Both the position numbers and the translations under genes were made by a program. A DNA stretch of 64,000 nt from Trichostrongylus colubriformis. Taxonomy: Eukaryota > Nematoda > Chromadorea > Rhabditida > Trichostrongylidae. The notes beneath the pieces are model-generated. The model worked only from the letters and a program-made list of their open reading frames with translations, did not search any database and was not told the origin of the DNA. Positions 49,256 to 60,239 of this stretch are shown one piece after another; position 1 is the first letter of the stretch, and each line of letters starts with the position of its first letter. Location: contig OZ022258.1 of assembly GCA_963978905.1 (NCBI GenBank), forward strand, positions 30,818,716 to 30,882,715. The letters run 5' to 3'.

Positions 49256-50250
49256 TTCTCCGAGCTCTCGATGGTCTAAAATCTTACCATTCCATTGTGG
49301 AGATGAACAGCATTGCAGCCACGCCTTACATACCGCCTTCATGTAACATTCTGACGCTATTGGTTGACTTTTCCTTTTAGCAAAAGTTGAATTGCTTTAG
49401 GGTTTCTGCACATTTGGGGGGCAATGAATTTTAGACAGAGTAGATCGTATTAAACAAGGTGTTATTGAGTAGTCAGCAGCTAACCTTCTCAGGGCTGCTT
49501 CAAGATCCGGCTCTCGGTGCAGCTTTAGGATCCGTCCACTATAAGACCAAGCAAAGACGAATTTAGTTGTTCTAAGGTGTGATTTTCTCACTTTCCGTTT
49601 TCTTCCCTCCAAAACTTTATTTTATTAAATTATCATCTCCTGAATTTCGGAAAAGAAGCAACGAAATCTCAGATACGTAATTCTTTATTTCTTGTTCGCG
49701 CACATAGTACTTCAAACACCCCCTTGCCATGTCGATTTCCTCATTTTTAATAGTTGTACCGCTTTAGTTTTCACTATTTCATTTTGTTTATTCATCTAGC
49801 AGTCATGTCTACCTCCTAAGAGATGTTCCTGTTCGATTGATCATCCCAGTGATATGATATACTGTATGATACGATTGCATTTTTAGTATAAGAGCTGTGG
49901 ATCCGATCATGTTAGACATCGGATTTTCTAGAATAAATCTTCGAATGAAACGCATCTCGCAATCAGTCTTATGAATCATGTACCTGCATGGGTATATGAT
50001 CGCTTAGCACACGCAGTTGTTTTGCTCATTCCATACTGGATGCGCGACAAGGAAGCACTGTGCGACTTCTGATGTGGTTGGCATGTGCATAGCTGTCGCA
50101 CGACTCACATCTCTATTTTTTCCCATTTCTTTGACGTCTTTTCTTGCCTGCACTGGTCAATCCGAGTTCTTCTACTTCGCTCTTACGCTTTTCCTCCGTA
50201 ACACAGTGAGCGTGAGTGATTTCATCGGAATTGCTTTTTCTATGAACTCC
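49256..50250. other. no supportable gene
   Basis: AT-rich sequence downstream of the lustrin-repeat gene. No exon chain. AATAAA at about 49933 could serve as a distant poly(A) signal. Confidence 0.35.
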
Positions 50251-50259
50251 ACCCAGCAC

Positions 50260-51230
50260 CCATTAGCAAATCACGCTCCACCCATCGTGAGCGGAGTTGA
50301 ACATGGCTCATGTGTGCCCTTACGTCTTGAACCATGCCCTATCTACCCCACACTTATCCTCATCTCCACAGGTTTTTTATGGAATGTCCAAACTCCGCCC
50401 ATTGTGTTCAGTCCTTTTCATGACTTTCGAAACTCCCTGACCTCGATCAACCTTTCCCCTACGTTTGGGTCATATTGGAATCAAGTTAACCATTCTCGAA
50501 ACACATCAGTGCACGCTTCGCCCATCGTGGGCGGAGCTTAACATTTCATGTGTGCTGCTCTTTTCTTGTCTCATGTCCTATCGGTCAAAAAGCCCCTAGT
50601 GATCCCAAAGTTGTCCTCATCTCCACCGGCTGTTTTTCATGGGGTGCGGTGCCCAAGCTCCGCCCACCACCGTAGAAGAACCGCCCACCGTTGGAATTTC
50701 TTTCTTTTCCATAGTCCGATCTACTATCAACCACCTCCGTTTTCTCTCTATCGCTAAACCACTCTTAGAACTGATTGCAATTCGACAGTGTGCCCCACAC
50801 AATCGATTACATGCTCCGCCCACTGCGGGAGGGCTTCCATTCATTGCAGGTGTGCTCGAGATAGCTTGTATAGAGGTGATTTCTTCCGATTTTTTTTGCT
50901 GGTGTGAGCTGCGTTAGAACCGAGTTATGAATTTTTGTTGCACGGACCGCCTACCCGGGACGCGCTCAGCCCACTGTGCCCAGGCCTCTTTTATAACTTA
51001 TAAAAACACATGGCTGATCTCAATACATATTCCCCACGTTTAGATCATTTCCGAACACAGCGAACAGTTTTCGATTCGAGGACCAGACATTTCAGAGCAC
51101 GCTCCTCACGCGGCGGACGAAGCTTAACATGGTTTATGTGTGCTACTTGCATCTTGTCCCATGCCCTACCCATCCCAAACTTGTCCGCATCTCCACAGGT
51201 TGTTTTTCATGTAATGCCTAATTTGTGACA
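50260..51230 (+). repeat. dispersed repeat array, direct orientation
   Basis: A unit of about 250 bp recurs at about 50262, 50505 and (partial) 51090. It starts with cccatcgtgggcggagctta, continues with catgtgtgc and cttgtc..catgccctacc, then a block around ctcatctccacagg, and ends with ccaaactccgccca. The 174-codon frame here is a by-product. GGAC tetranucleotide repeats follow at about 51232-51270. Confidence 0.65.
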
Positions 51231-51299
51231 GACGGACGGAGGGCGGATGGACGGACGGACGGGCCTACACACAGACGAAGCGTTTTATATATAAAAGGG

Positions 51300-52130
51300 A
51301 TATACATTTGTATAGAGGGTCGGCAAAAGTATTGATCGCGTGACAAAACCAAATCACACTGTGAAGATATAATGTATCAGCATGAGTTCCACTGTTTTAT
51401 GTAATTAACAAGCCACCGGAACTCGATATAGTCCCTCTGGCTTGGGCCCAATGACGAAGAGGGCGGAAAAGCAACTGCCATGGGTCGAAGGTGATCACCA
51501 CAAAAATCGTCCCATGCTCTCGTAAGAGTGGTCAGTGAGTAAATTGCCAGGGGCAGTGCAAGCTTTTCGCTTCAGAATGCTCAACCAGAGACAGTCTAAT
51601 ATCCTGATGCCAGGGAAATCCAAAGAGGAGCTCTTGCAAGAAGCTGCTCCGTAATACCGAAATTTTACAGATATTCGAGCCAAAATCGATCAGCACAAAT
51701 AAATCAACAATGTCATCGAGTGACACGTGCATCCCTAGACAACACCTAGGCTAAGACGCAATTCCGGTGACATCTAGGCGGAAAGCAGCAAAAAACCCTC
51801 AAGGCGTAGTTGCGGCAGAAATAGTCTCACAGCAGTCTCTACTCACCACATTGCAGTGATGGCCACCAGAAGCATGAATCTGCATCCGCTCAATATTTCT
51901 TCTGCACCATCTTGGAAAGCAAACTCTGCACTACCTCCTCCATTTACTCTGTTTTCTGAAGTCTCTTCTGGTGGAAGTTTTGGACGGTTTGCGTAACGCT
52001 CACCTGCGTGCAACGACATACTCTCTTCCTCGCACTCTTCGCGAGTGTATGTGTGTGGCCGAAGGCAATCCTATCAGTTCCAGGGCTACATGATGAAAAG
52101 TTCAATGATCATCCAAATTTGAACAACATT
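51300..52130. other. no supportable gene
   Basis: Nothing recognisable. Short frames on the minus strand at 51.5-51.7 kb have no family match. Confidence 0.35.
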
Positions 52131-52139
52131 CATGTTGAT

Positions 52140-53045
52140 ACCTGATACCACACATGAATCGAGCTAAGCTCCGCCCACGATGGAGCGCGCCGTGGAATGT
52201 CCATTTTCTGACTGAAAGCTGACAACCGGGTTTGACTATGCCCCAGACGTGAGAAGTACATAGATTCAATGTCCATGTACGACTTTCGATGAATCTTGGC
52301 ACGATCTTTTGATAATGGTTGTTCGGATGCTTTAGCCTTCAACCAAGATTGATAATCACTTTATTTCGACTGACGTTTCGGCGTCGTCGCCTATTTATCT
52401 AGGACATCTTCCCCTTCTACGAACTGTCAATTTTTCTGTGAAATGAAATGGCGTTTGAACGAATGGTTTTCATGAAGACTTCACTCTTCCAGACTCTGAA
52501 GAAGGCGACGACGCCGAAACGTCAGTCGAAATAAAGTGATTATCAATCTTGATTGAAGGCTAAAGCATCCGAACAACATAGATTCAGGCTAGCGATGAGT
52601 TTCTGAAGGTCAAGTTACAATCCTGGACGCAGTGGGCGTAGCATTTGTAGTTGTGGGCAGAGCTTGGACGTTACTTGAGAAACGGCCTGTGAGATAGGGA
52701 CAAGTTTGGGATGGGTAGGGCATGGGACAAGAAATAGAGACCACACTTGAACCAAGCTAAGCTCCGCCCACGATGGGTAGCGTGTCGTGGAGTGTTCCAT
52801 TCCCTGACCGAAATTTGTTAATTGGGTTCGAATGTTTTCCGAACGTGGGGGGAAGATGGACGTAGGTCAATAATGAGTTTTTTAAAGTCATAAAAGATAC
52901 GTGGGCACAGTAGGCGGAGTATTTATTGTGATGGAAGGAGCACTTGTAGTGGTGGGCGGAGACGTTAGACGTTACAAGAGAAATGACCTGTGGGGATAGG
53001 AACAAGTTTGGGATGGGTAGGGCATGGGACAAGAAGTAGGAAGCA
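52140..53045 (-). repeat. dispersed repeat array, inverted orientation
   Basis: The unit seen at 50.3-51.2 kb occurs here reversed, near 52150-52210, 52610-52800 and 52800-53045 (agctccgcccacgatgg, gggatgggtagggcatggga, acaagttt). A foldback element splits the first and second copies. Confidence 0.6.
52318..52577. mobile_element. 260-bp foldback element with GAAAC-loop motif
   Basis: The ends gttgttcggatgctttagcc and ggctaaagcatccgaacaac are perfect inverted repeats, continuing as caagattgataatcacttta and its complement. Each arm contains cgacgacgccgaaacgtc (right arm, about 52504-52525, preceded by ctctgaagaagg). No coding. Confidence 0.7.
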
Positions 53046-53357
53046 CCCATGCACAGGGTACTCCGGGAGTCGAGGATTCCTCGAGTGGGGGGTCGTGTTT
53101 GATGGGCGAAGAGGGGGGGGTATATATTCATATTTATTTATATATGAATATGAAAATCGGAACCTTCCATTAGCTAACAGGTCTACGTAGAGAATACGAC
53201 TGATTACATCTTTATTTCAGGTTATACCAGTCATACTATTGAAGGAGTCTAATGCAGACAAACAATCCAGCAAAGTATGCTTGTTGTTCATGTTGTTGAA
53301 TTGTTATAATTTTTTGCAGTGGTGCATGTACATGGTTTAATGTACATTGTTCAAATA

Positions 53358-53731
53358 TTAATGTACATTGTTCAAATAAAAATTAAAGCCCCATGAAACG
53401 TCTCTATCAACATTATCATCATCGCGAAGAGTACCTGAAGAGAAGATCATTGGTTTCGCTGTTTGAAGGTCCTCTTTTAACAGCCGGATGACGAGTGCAT
53501 CTGGTCTGCTATTGAACTTATGTGAGATCATAGAATGCTGGGCAGGTAGCTTCACAAAATTTTGTGCATCACCTGAAATCCTGACTTTCAACTATCATTG
53601 AAGAGGCATGCAGTGGAAAAAAAGATACCTACAATAATTGACTCTTCCACCTGCTTCATGAAGCTGTCGGAACTTTTGAACGTTGATCGCATGTGTGCCG
53701 GAAGTTCTAGACCAGGGAGTGGGTTAAGCCA
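53358..53731 (-). CDS. unrecognised two-exon coding block
   Basis: Exon 53731-53633 (33 codons; LPGLELPAHMRSTFKSSDSF) and exon 53591-53435 or on to a stop at 53358 (HSMISHKFNSRPDALVIRLL, DLQTAKPMIFSS) join in phase across a 41-bp intron with GTAGGT and GATAG borders. Upstream exons are unclear. The DLQTAKPMIFSS part resembles SDFQTGKPSDFASIS in the next block at 54.3 kb, so the two may be copies of one domain. Family unknown. Confidence 0.4.
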
Positions 53732-53735
53732 CTGT

Positions 53736-53996
53736 TTAGCCAGAGTTTTGGGCGTAACGGTAAGTACGCTCGGCCCTTCGCGTTGAACTCTGCGGTAGAT
53801 CTTTGATATGGAATAAGAGTTGACAATTCAGAGGTAAACCGTATGAAGCGCTAAAAGTTGGCAAAGCCGAGATCATCAGGCTATCCAAGGTTTTGGTTCC
53901 TAAGCTACTCCTTTCACCTCTTATGAGCCTATTGGCTGTTGAAAAACTGCGGTCGGGATCGGCGTTGCTGGCGGGGAAGACAAGTGCACACTTGAT
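53736..53996 (-). pseudogene. hAT transposase C-terminal (dimerisation) fragment
   Basis: Eighty-six codons to a stop read CALVFPASNADPDRSFSTAN, then RLIRGERSSLGTKTLDSLMI. P-x-S-N-A-D-x-x-R-S-F-S is the hallmark of the hAT C-terminal dimerisation region. The frame is closed by a stop immediately upstream, so it is a fragment unless an exon joins at the TTTATAAG just before it. It overlaps the first exon of the neighbouring unrecognised block by at most a few bases, in another frame. Confidence 0.6.
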
Positions 53997-54030
53997 GTCT
54001 TATAAAGAAGAGAATTAGTTTATAAAATTA

Positions 54031-54650
54031 CTACGAAAAAGTTGCGGTATTCGTTGATCGGATATCAACAAGGAGCAAAATTGTCTGAAAAGTTTGTTCG
54101 TCGCTAGATGACTGCGACAACTCGCTGAAGAAACGGGTTATACTCTTATCGCACGAGTGCATTCGTGGCCTGTCGCAGTTAGGCCAGTTCACAAAACGTG
54201 AACACTTTGCCGTTTTCTGGAAAATGTCGTGAAATGTAAAGTTCACACATATAGTTTCCCCCTGTGAACTGCCCGTAACGGAGAACTCCTGCAATCCATG
54301 TGTAGGTTTCCATGACCACCTCTGGGCATTAAAATCCACGAAACTTATCGAAGCAAAGTCACTGGGCTTGCCAGTTTGAAAATCAGACTTTGTAACAACA
54401 CCGCTAGTGAGTTGACGGAGAATGGTATCTCATCCAAACTGACTTAGTTTCCAGGACAAGTCATCCATAACCGCTGTAGTTCAGACTTCGAGCAGCGTCC
54501 CTGCTTCGGCATCCTTCGCTCAGCGCGAGCTTCAACAATTGTGTAGAACGAGTAGTGGCAAAGCCCTGTATATGATATCTCGTTAATGGGTGGCTTATTC
54601 ACAGCGTATTCACATCCACGGAAAAACAACGAAGAAAGAGAGAGGAACAA
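54031..54650 (-). CDS. unrecognised Cys-containing coding block
   Basis: A frame at about 54410-54031 reads SDFQTGKPSDFASISFVDFN, QRWSWKPTHGLQEFSVTGSS, then a Cys-rich part (ETICVNFTFHDIFQKTAKCS, VNWPNCDRPRMHSCD) to a stop. A second open stretch at 54650-54444 reads CEYAVNKPPINEISYTGLCH and MPKQGRCSKSELQRLWMTC. Composition suggests a secreted protein. I could not join the two parts by a good intron. Family not recognised. Confidence 0.4.
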
Positions 54651-55790
54651 GCATTAATGCAATATAATTGCGATGCAGTTGAATATAATTGCTACTCTGT
54701 TCGCTGGAACGTGCCCTAATGTGTTCACTGTTCACTAGAGCATTGAACATTCAAAGAGTGTTCACTGATCACTCGCACCGTACAACAGCCTTTCAGTCAT
54801 ATTTGCAACTTAGCAGGAGACAAGCGCATGGCGGATCCCTGAAGCGGAAGCCGAAAATATATGTTCTATCTGATACTCACACGAGATCATCTTATTAGGC
54901 CAACCATCCTTATAATTACATCTACTCCTTCCAATCACATCTACTGCGAGGGTAGGAGGCATGGCGCATACCTGAGCGTGGATTGCGAACGCTGAGGTGT
55001 TGGTTTTACTGCGCTGCTACCAAAAAAACTGATTAGAAAGTGAGGGGCTGCTTTTGGAAGAATTTTGAACGCTCTCTGTGTGACGCTGTCACGCTCTTGA
55101 TGGCAAAAAAATTTCTTCGGCATTTCCTCGACTCAAGTATCTCAAGATCCAAGCAAAGTACAGAAGAACTTGAGAGCGCGTTAGAAAGAGCAGAGACTCT
55201 TAAAGAAGAACAACCGTGGTTGCAAAACATTCAGCACGAAAAAAGTTGTAACTGTTAGAAGTCAGAATATTTCATGTTCGACTCTCTATTAATCTTGGCA
55301 TGGATAGACGCTCCGGCTGATTTTTGTTGGTCTTTCTACAGAATATTGATGTGCTCTGAGGCTTGCTCGTTTTGTTTTTGTAAAAAAAGCCGTTTTTCTA
55401 CCAAGACTTTTTTATTTTTTTCGGTGGCCTTGTAGTGAATTCTTGTAAAAAAGCATGAAAAAAGTCAAGCGGCACTCAAGTAGAAGTAAATGTTGGCAGT
55501 AGGTTGAGGCACCGCATATTAAAATTGTGTCAAATCTGGTCGAGTAGAAAAAAAGTTAGGACGAAAAAGTGTTTGGCCGAATACTTTTGAGCGTTACTGC
55601 ATATAGTTGCAGGTAGAGTCCCTACCAAGATAAATGAAACCAATATGGACCATAGGGAGTAGATGGTGTTGTGAAAATGGTTGGAGAGGGAATTAAAGTG
55701 AAGAGCGAAGAGATCAATATAGTTAATGTGTTAAAATTGCGCTTAGTAATTCTTTGATTTTATTGAAATCATTGTAACTGATGAATTTAA
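54651..55790. other. ambiguous frames, no firm gene
   Basis: At 55040-55258 the plus strand has an open frame ending in a possible coiled coil (RSKQSTEELESALERAETLK), while the minus strand is also open there and ends near an AG|GTATGC donor. I cannot choose. 55.26-55.79 kb holds AT-rich sequence with T-runs. Confidence 0.3.
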
Positions 55791-55791
55791 C

Positions 55792-56039
55792 CCTATATAT
55801 ACATCCAACAATATTAGCTATTATAAATTCGACTGGATATCTGTTACTCCCAAGAATAATTTTCATTCTCGTATCCTATATATACATCCAACAATATTAG
55901 CTATTATAAATTCGACTGGATATCTGTTACTCCCAAGAAAATTTTCATTCTCGTATCCTATATATACATCCAACAATATTAGCTATTATCAATTCGACTG
56001 AATATCCGTTACTCCCAAGAAAAATTTTCATTCTCGTAA
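55792..56039. repeat. tandem repeat, three units of about 82 bp
   Basis: Units start at 55792, 55875 and 55957 with cctatatatacatccaacaa and end with ttttcattctcgta. They are nearly identical. The array sits directly beyond the 3' end of the minus-strand Penelope-like element. Confidence 0.85.
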
Positions 56040-56049
56040 CTTATCCATG

Positions 56050-59000
56050 AACACGTGCAATTGTGTACATATGTTAGCAATTCTCAGGATTTCAGTGTAT
56101 ATAACAGATGCTTTTGTATTTCTAAAGATAGTGGTATCGTGATTAGCGAACCTAATAACTTCAAAACTGAAATCAACTGCTTATTATACAAATTGGTTTT
56201 AACTTTATTACCCTCTATTACAATGGTCATGTCCAAGTAGTTCCTCAAGAATTCAGAGTTATGCGTCTTCTTATATCTGTATACATATCATTGTATACAT
56301 CTTTGGTATATTGGTCTATATCCGATTCATTTTGATTGTGTAAAACCAGTAAATCATCCATGTATCTGAACAGTATAAATATTTTATTTCTATCATATTT
56401 TTTTATTTTTTGAATAGTTGTATTCTAGAATAGAAAGGGTGAGATCAGCCAAAAGATCTCCCTTGCGGAACTCCTTTAAATTGGTTGAAGACTTAATCGC
56501 CAAACATGCAGAATCTACTTTTCAAAAGATAATCTACCAAATAAATTAAATCTGTGCTTTTATAATACCGGCATTTGTTACTGATGGTCTTAGCATCTGT
56601 ATGAAATGGTGCATATCCATTAGTAGCTATAAGGGTCTTTCCTGATGATTGGAACATAATTTTGAGAGTTATTGCATATTATTAATAATTAATCTGTGGT
56701 CCAGGTTAGTAAACATATCCGTGAAATCTGCAGTGTTTAATTTAATGTCGTCCCTCGGCGCTGCAAAGTTCTCTACTGATCTTTATATTACTAATTGACC
56801 AGTATGTTTTGATGGTTTTATTTCTATCTTGTATTACTCGCAAGTAGCTTATAAGGTGACGTTTAATGAGTGCAAAATTACATGTTCTTTAGCAAATGGT
56901 TTTAAACTGCTATTATAGCACCTGTGATAAATCTGAACTTGATTGGGTTCTTATGAAGCTTTGGTAGTGCGTATATCATGGGCAGATCTGCATTATTTCG
57001 AGCTTTCGAGGTGTAGTTTCGAGCAAACTTTATTTTAAGTGCAAAAACTCTTATGGCTATGATAAGAGCATTTTTGTTTAAATCAGAAACCAGCTCATAC
57101 GTATTCTTAAAATGCTGGTTTTCAATAGATCTAATGTTATAATTGTATTTTATACCCATTCCTTCCATTAGAGTGAAAACGTAAAATTTTTTGCAAATAA
57201 TGCCATAGTTGTTGCTGGCTTTGTCAAAGGGGCAGAAAACAAATCCTTGATAATATCTGATGAAACCATAGATAACCCCTACTTTTTACTTATGATGTTA
57301 TCCAGCGTGAGTAGTGGTTTTATCTTCTTATGATAGCATGCAGAAAATATCTATTTAGAATAACTCGCTTATTATAATCAATTTATGTCTGGATGTGAAA
57401 AGTGCAGCAACTTGTTTAACTGTATCAAAGTAAATATTTTTGGCCTCAAGTTCAGAGATTCCTGGGTTAACTCTAATTTTAGTGCCTTTCTGAAGCATTT
57501 CCCTAAAACTTTCGTTATCGGTGATACTAAGATCTCCTGTTACAACATGACCATGGTGTGTGTCAATGTATTTAGTAACTCTCTGATTATTACATATACA
57601 ATTTTCATTGATTATTTCCTCTCACTTCATTTGGTTCAAGTACTTGAGTCGTGTTGTAGTTGAATATGTATTTTATTGCAATGGCATTATCGTATCTAAA
57701 TATAATTCTGATAGGTGTGAAGGGTTTTCCAAGATCGTTGTCATTTGATAAAACACGTTAAACGTATTCGGAGCTAAAAATCCGATTAAAGATTTATCGT
57801 TGAACACTCTACTTCTGAAGTTGATACTATGATTATAGCAAAAGGGCTTCTCTTTCTTAAAGGCACTCTCCGCGACGATCTCACCAGCTATTCACCCTGC
57901 CGCAGCCGATAGACCCCCGGGTAACTGTCGCGATTGTACCCTTAGAGGGGCCCCACGAGCCCTCCTGGCAGCGCAATGCCCGCGGGAGGCAACTGGGACC
58001 CCACCCACCAATTGGCGACCCCACCCGGCAGTGGACGGAGCATTTTCCAACGTGGCATTTACCTGGGCCTGTAATTCTGCGATAAGATAAGATAAAGAAG
58101 AAATTCCAGTAGTGAATGGAACCTTTACATGGGAAAACAAGTAATATCTCAAGGTTCCTCATGATACCTCCAAGGGGGGAGTGACTCGAAGGCTCGTTTT
58201 CACGGGATAACCTCGTACAAGGCCAGTTGTCAGGAGTCCTCATTTTTGCCATTTTCGGGGGCTTCTTTCGGATTTTTCTCTCCCAGTGTATTCTTCAGAC
58301 CCTCGAATTTCATAATTCAGCTCTTGAAACCATTCAAGGTAATCGCGGAAAGTGCCTTTAATCTCATTAGTATGAAGGTGTAAGTGTGCCAATATACATA
58401 ATATAAGAAACTTGGCTTCATTGCTAACGTTCGATAGGAAATTGTCATTACAGGAGCTTTTAATTTGTTTACTGATTTCCTTTTTATTCAGTGTTTTAAT
58501 AAGTCTGTGGTATTGCACCAAATCTGAAGTCCCTTCAGTATTGTTAATTGCTTGTGAAACTCGATCATATGGTATTTAGATCCTTTCTTATGGACCTTAG
58601 AACCCCTAATTAATCTATTTTCAAAAATTTTCAAAAAAGAAGTAGAAAGGATAGGGTTATCAACGTCAGTGATATTGCCATAACTTCAACGTTGTCATTC
58701 AATCCGAATGGATAGGGAGTCATTGAAAGTTTAATCCAGAATAATCCCTTATCCAGTGACGTTTTTTTAATTGTATTTTTGATAGAGTCCAAGACGGTTA
58801 CAACAATAACTTTGTTACAGGTGAAGAAGTGATTGTACAATGGTGAACTTAGTTTATGTGTGGATATATTAAATAAATGCTCTTAGATTCTTTCTTTTTG
58901 TAGTGGTAACCCCTACATATTGCATACCGCACTCATCACATGTGATACATTGTGATACACTGTGATACGACTGTGATACAATATATTATTTTTTTGATAT

Positions 59001-59600
59001 TTGATAAATGCTGTTTATCGCCGCAGCTCGCGATGCGAAAGTTACTACAAGGATGCGTTTTTAGTACTACAGTTGGTGCCAACTTCTTTATAGGTATTCA
59101 CACGAATTCCTGTTACATGTGATGTAATGCTATTGTCGTTGCTAGTAATGTTGCACATTTTACAACTTTTCCACAATTACAGCCTTTATTAGGATAACCG
59201 AAATCCTTAATGTAGTAGTGGTTGGACCTATCCCTTACTTTTTGGGAAAAAGAGCAGTAGAAGTAGTTTTAGCACTAATTTTGATAGTTTTTGACCTGGC
59301 ATATGGGTAGTCAAACCCAAGAGCGATGAGGAGCCTTCCTCGACGGTTTGGCAGGGTTGCTGCCAGGGGTGACACTCCCTGCTTGTTCCCGAAAGAACGA
59401 TTAGTACCGGAGGCGGCAGAAATAGATCCCTCTTACTGCCATTTCTGACTTGCGTAACCCCATTGGCACTAAGCCCTATTTTTTAGTAAGATCTATGGCC
59501 CTCGTGAATTAGTGAGGAATTGGTACTGGATCGTGTCGTGATCCAAATCCTATTTTTATTAAAAGGTATGGCCCTCTCGACCGGCTAAAGCAGTGGGTTG
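56050..59600 (-). mobile_element. Penelope-like element with N-terminal GIY-YIG endonuclease (permuted)
   Basis: Read on the minus strand, the order is: an N-terminal block (59.6-59.3 kb; GVTQVRNG, HPWQQPCQT); a Cys/GIY-YIG part (about 58.94 kb; CITCDECGMQYVGVTT); the distal endonuclease (58.84-58.64 kb; YNHFFTCN, then LFWIKLSMTPYPFGLND); a linker (58.52-58.24 kb; TLNKKEISKQIKSS, RDYLEWFQELNYEI); the reverse-transcriptase lead-in (57.5-57.2 kb; CPFDKASNNYGIICKKFY); RT core (57168-56902; MIYALPKLHKNPIKFRFI); and the YMDD box (about 56.35 kb; RYMDDLLVL). Frameshifts and a GC-rich stretch (57.89-58.09 kb) interrupt it. Endonuclease before RT is the reverse of canonical Penelope elements and matches the N-terminal-endonuclease lineage described as Chlamys/Naiad. 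Inactive copy. Confidence 0.75.
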
Positions 59601-59810
59601 GATTGTGTCTCAATCCACAAAAAAAGGGGGGCGGAGTAGAAAGCGCAGGACCAACCGTAACCTATAACTGTATTGTGATTATAATGCTTGGAACCTAAGA
59701 TGACTATTGACAAAGGAAGGGGTGAATTTGGCACCTTATCAACTTTCAAATTCAAATTGGTGATCTAATACCGTAATGGATTGAAGCTCTTGTGACAAAT
59801 TATATGATAT

Positions 59811-59945
59811 ACAGTCCAGTTCCCGAAGGCTGGCAGGGTGTGGCCTACAGACTTGGGTGATAGTGTGTGGCGGGGTGAAAGAGATCGATACACGTTCATC
59901 CAAGTCCGTAGGCCTCGCCCTGCCAGCCGTCGGGAAATGGACTGT
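59811..59945. mobile_element. foldback MITE, copy 2 (ACAGTCC family)
   Basis: The left arm acagtccagttcccgaaggc with gtgtggcctacagacttggg is answered by ccaagtccgtaggcctcgcc and gtcgggaaatggactgt. It is a shorter relative of the element in crls-1 intron 4. Confidence 0.65.
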
Positions 59946-60070
59946 GAATAGGTGTCTTGGGGGCATTTGCCTATAGCTATACTATATCATATCGGTGAGT
60001 GTGTTAAAATTATTATATCATTTGGAAGTGTTGTAGGAAATTCTTTTTGGATAAATTAGTTGATTTTCAG

Positions 60071-60239
60071 AAAGCCAGATTCGATTAGAGAATGCCAACC
60101 AGGCCAATACGAAGAAGAAACAGCAAGAACAGATAGATAGAAGTGTTGTATCCAAAACCATAAAGGTTTTGTTTGTGCCGAATCCCGAAAATTTGCCACC
60201 GAAGGACGTTGCTGCTAATTTTTTAAAAGACATTGTACG
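60071..60239 (+). CDS. lone internal coding exon, unrecognised
   Basis: Bounded by ATTTTCAG and a GTAAGAG donor, with 55 codons open in one phase (2 bases over at each end). It reads ENANQANTKKKQQEQIDRSV, then TIKVLFVPNPENLPPKDVAA and FLKDIV. Splice sites and composition are convincing, but no partner exon was found on either side. It may belong to a gene whose other exons lie in introns too large or decayed to see, or be a relic. Confidence 0.45.

Noticed and set aside
50017..50541. 174-codon plus-strand reading frame
   Set aside because: It runs through the dispersed repeat units; no family resemblance.
55040..55258. coiled-coil protein exon on the plus strand
   Set aside because: The opposite strand is also open with a plausible splice junction; I could not decide and found no partner exons.
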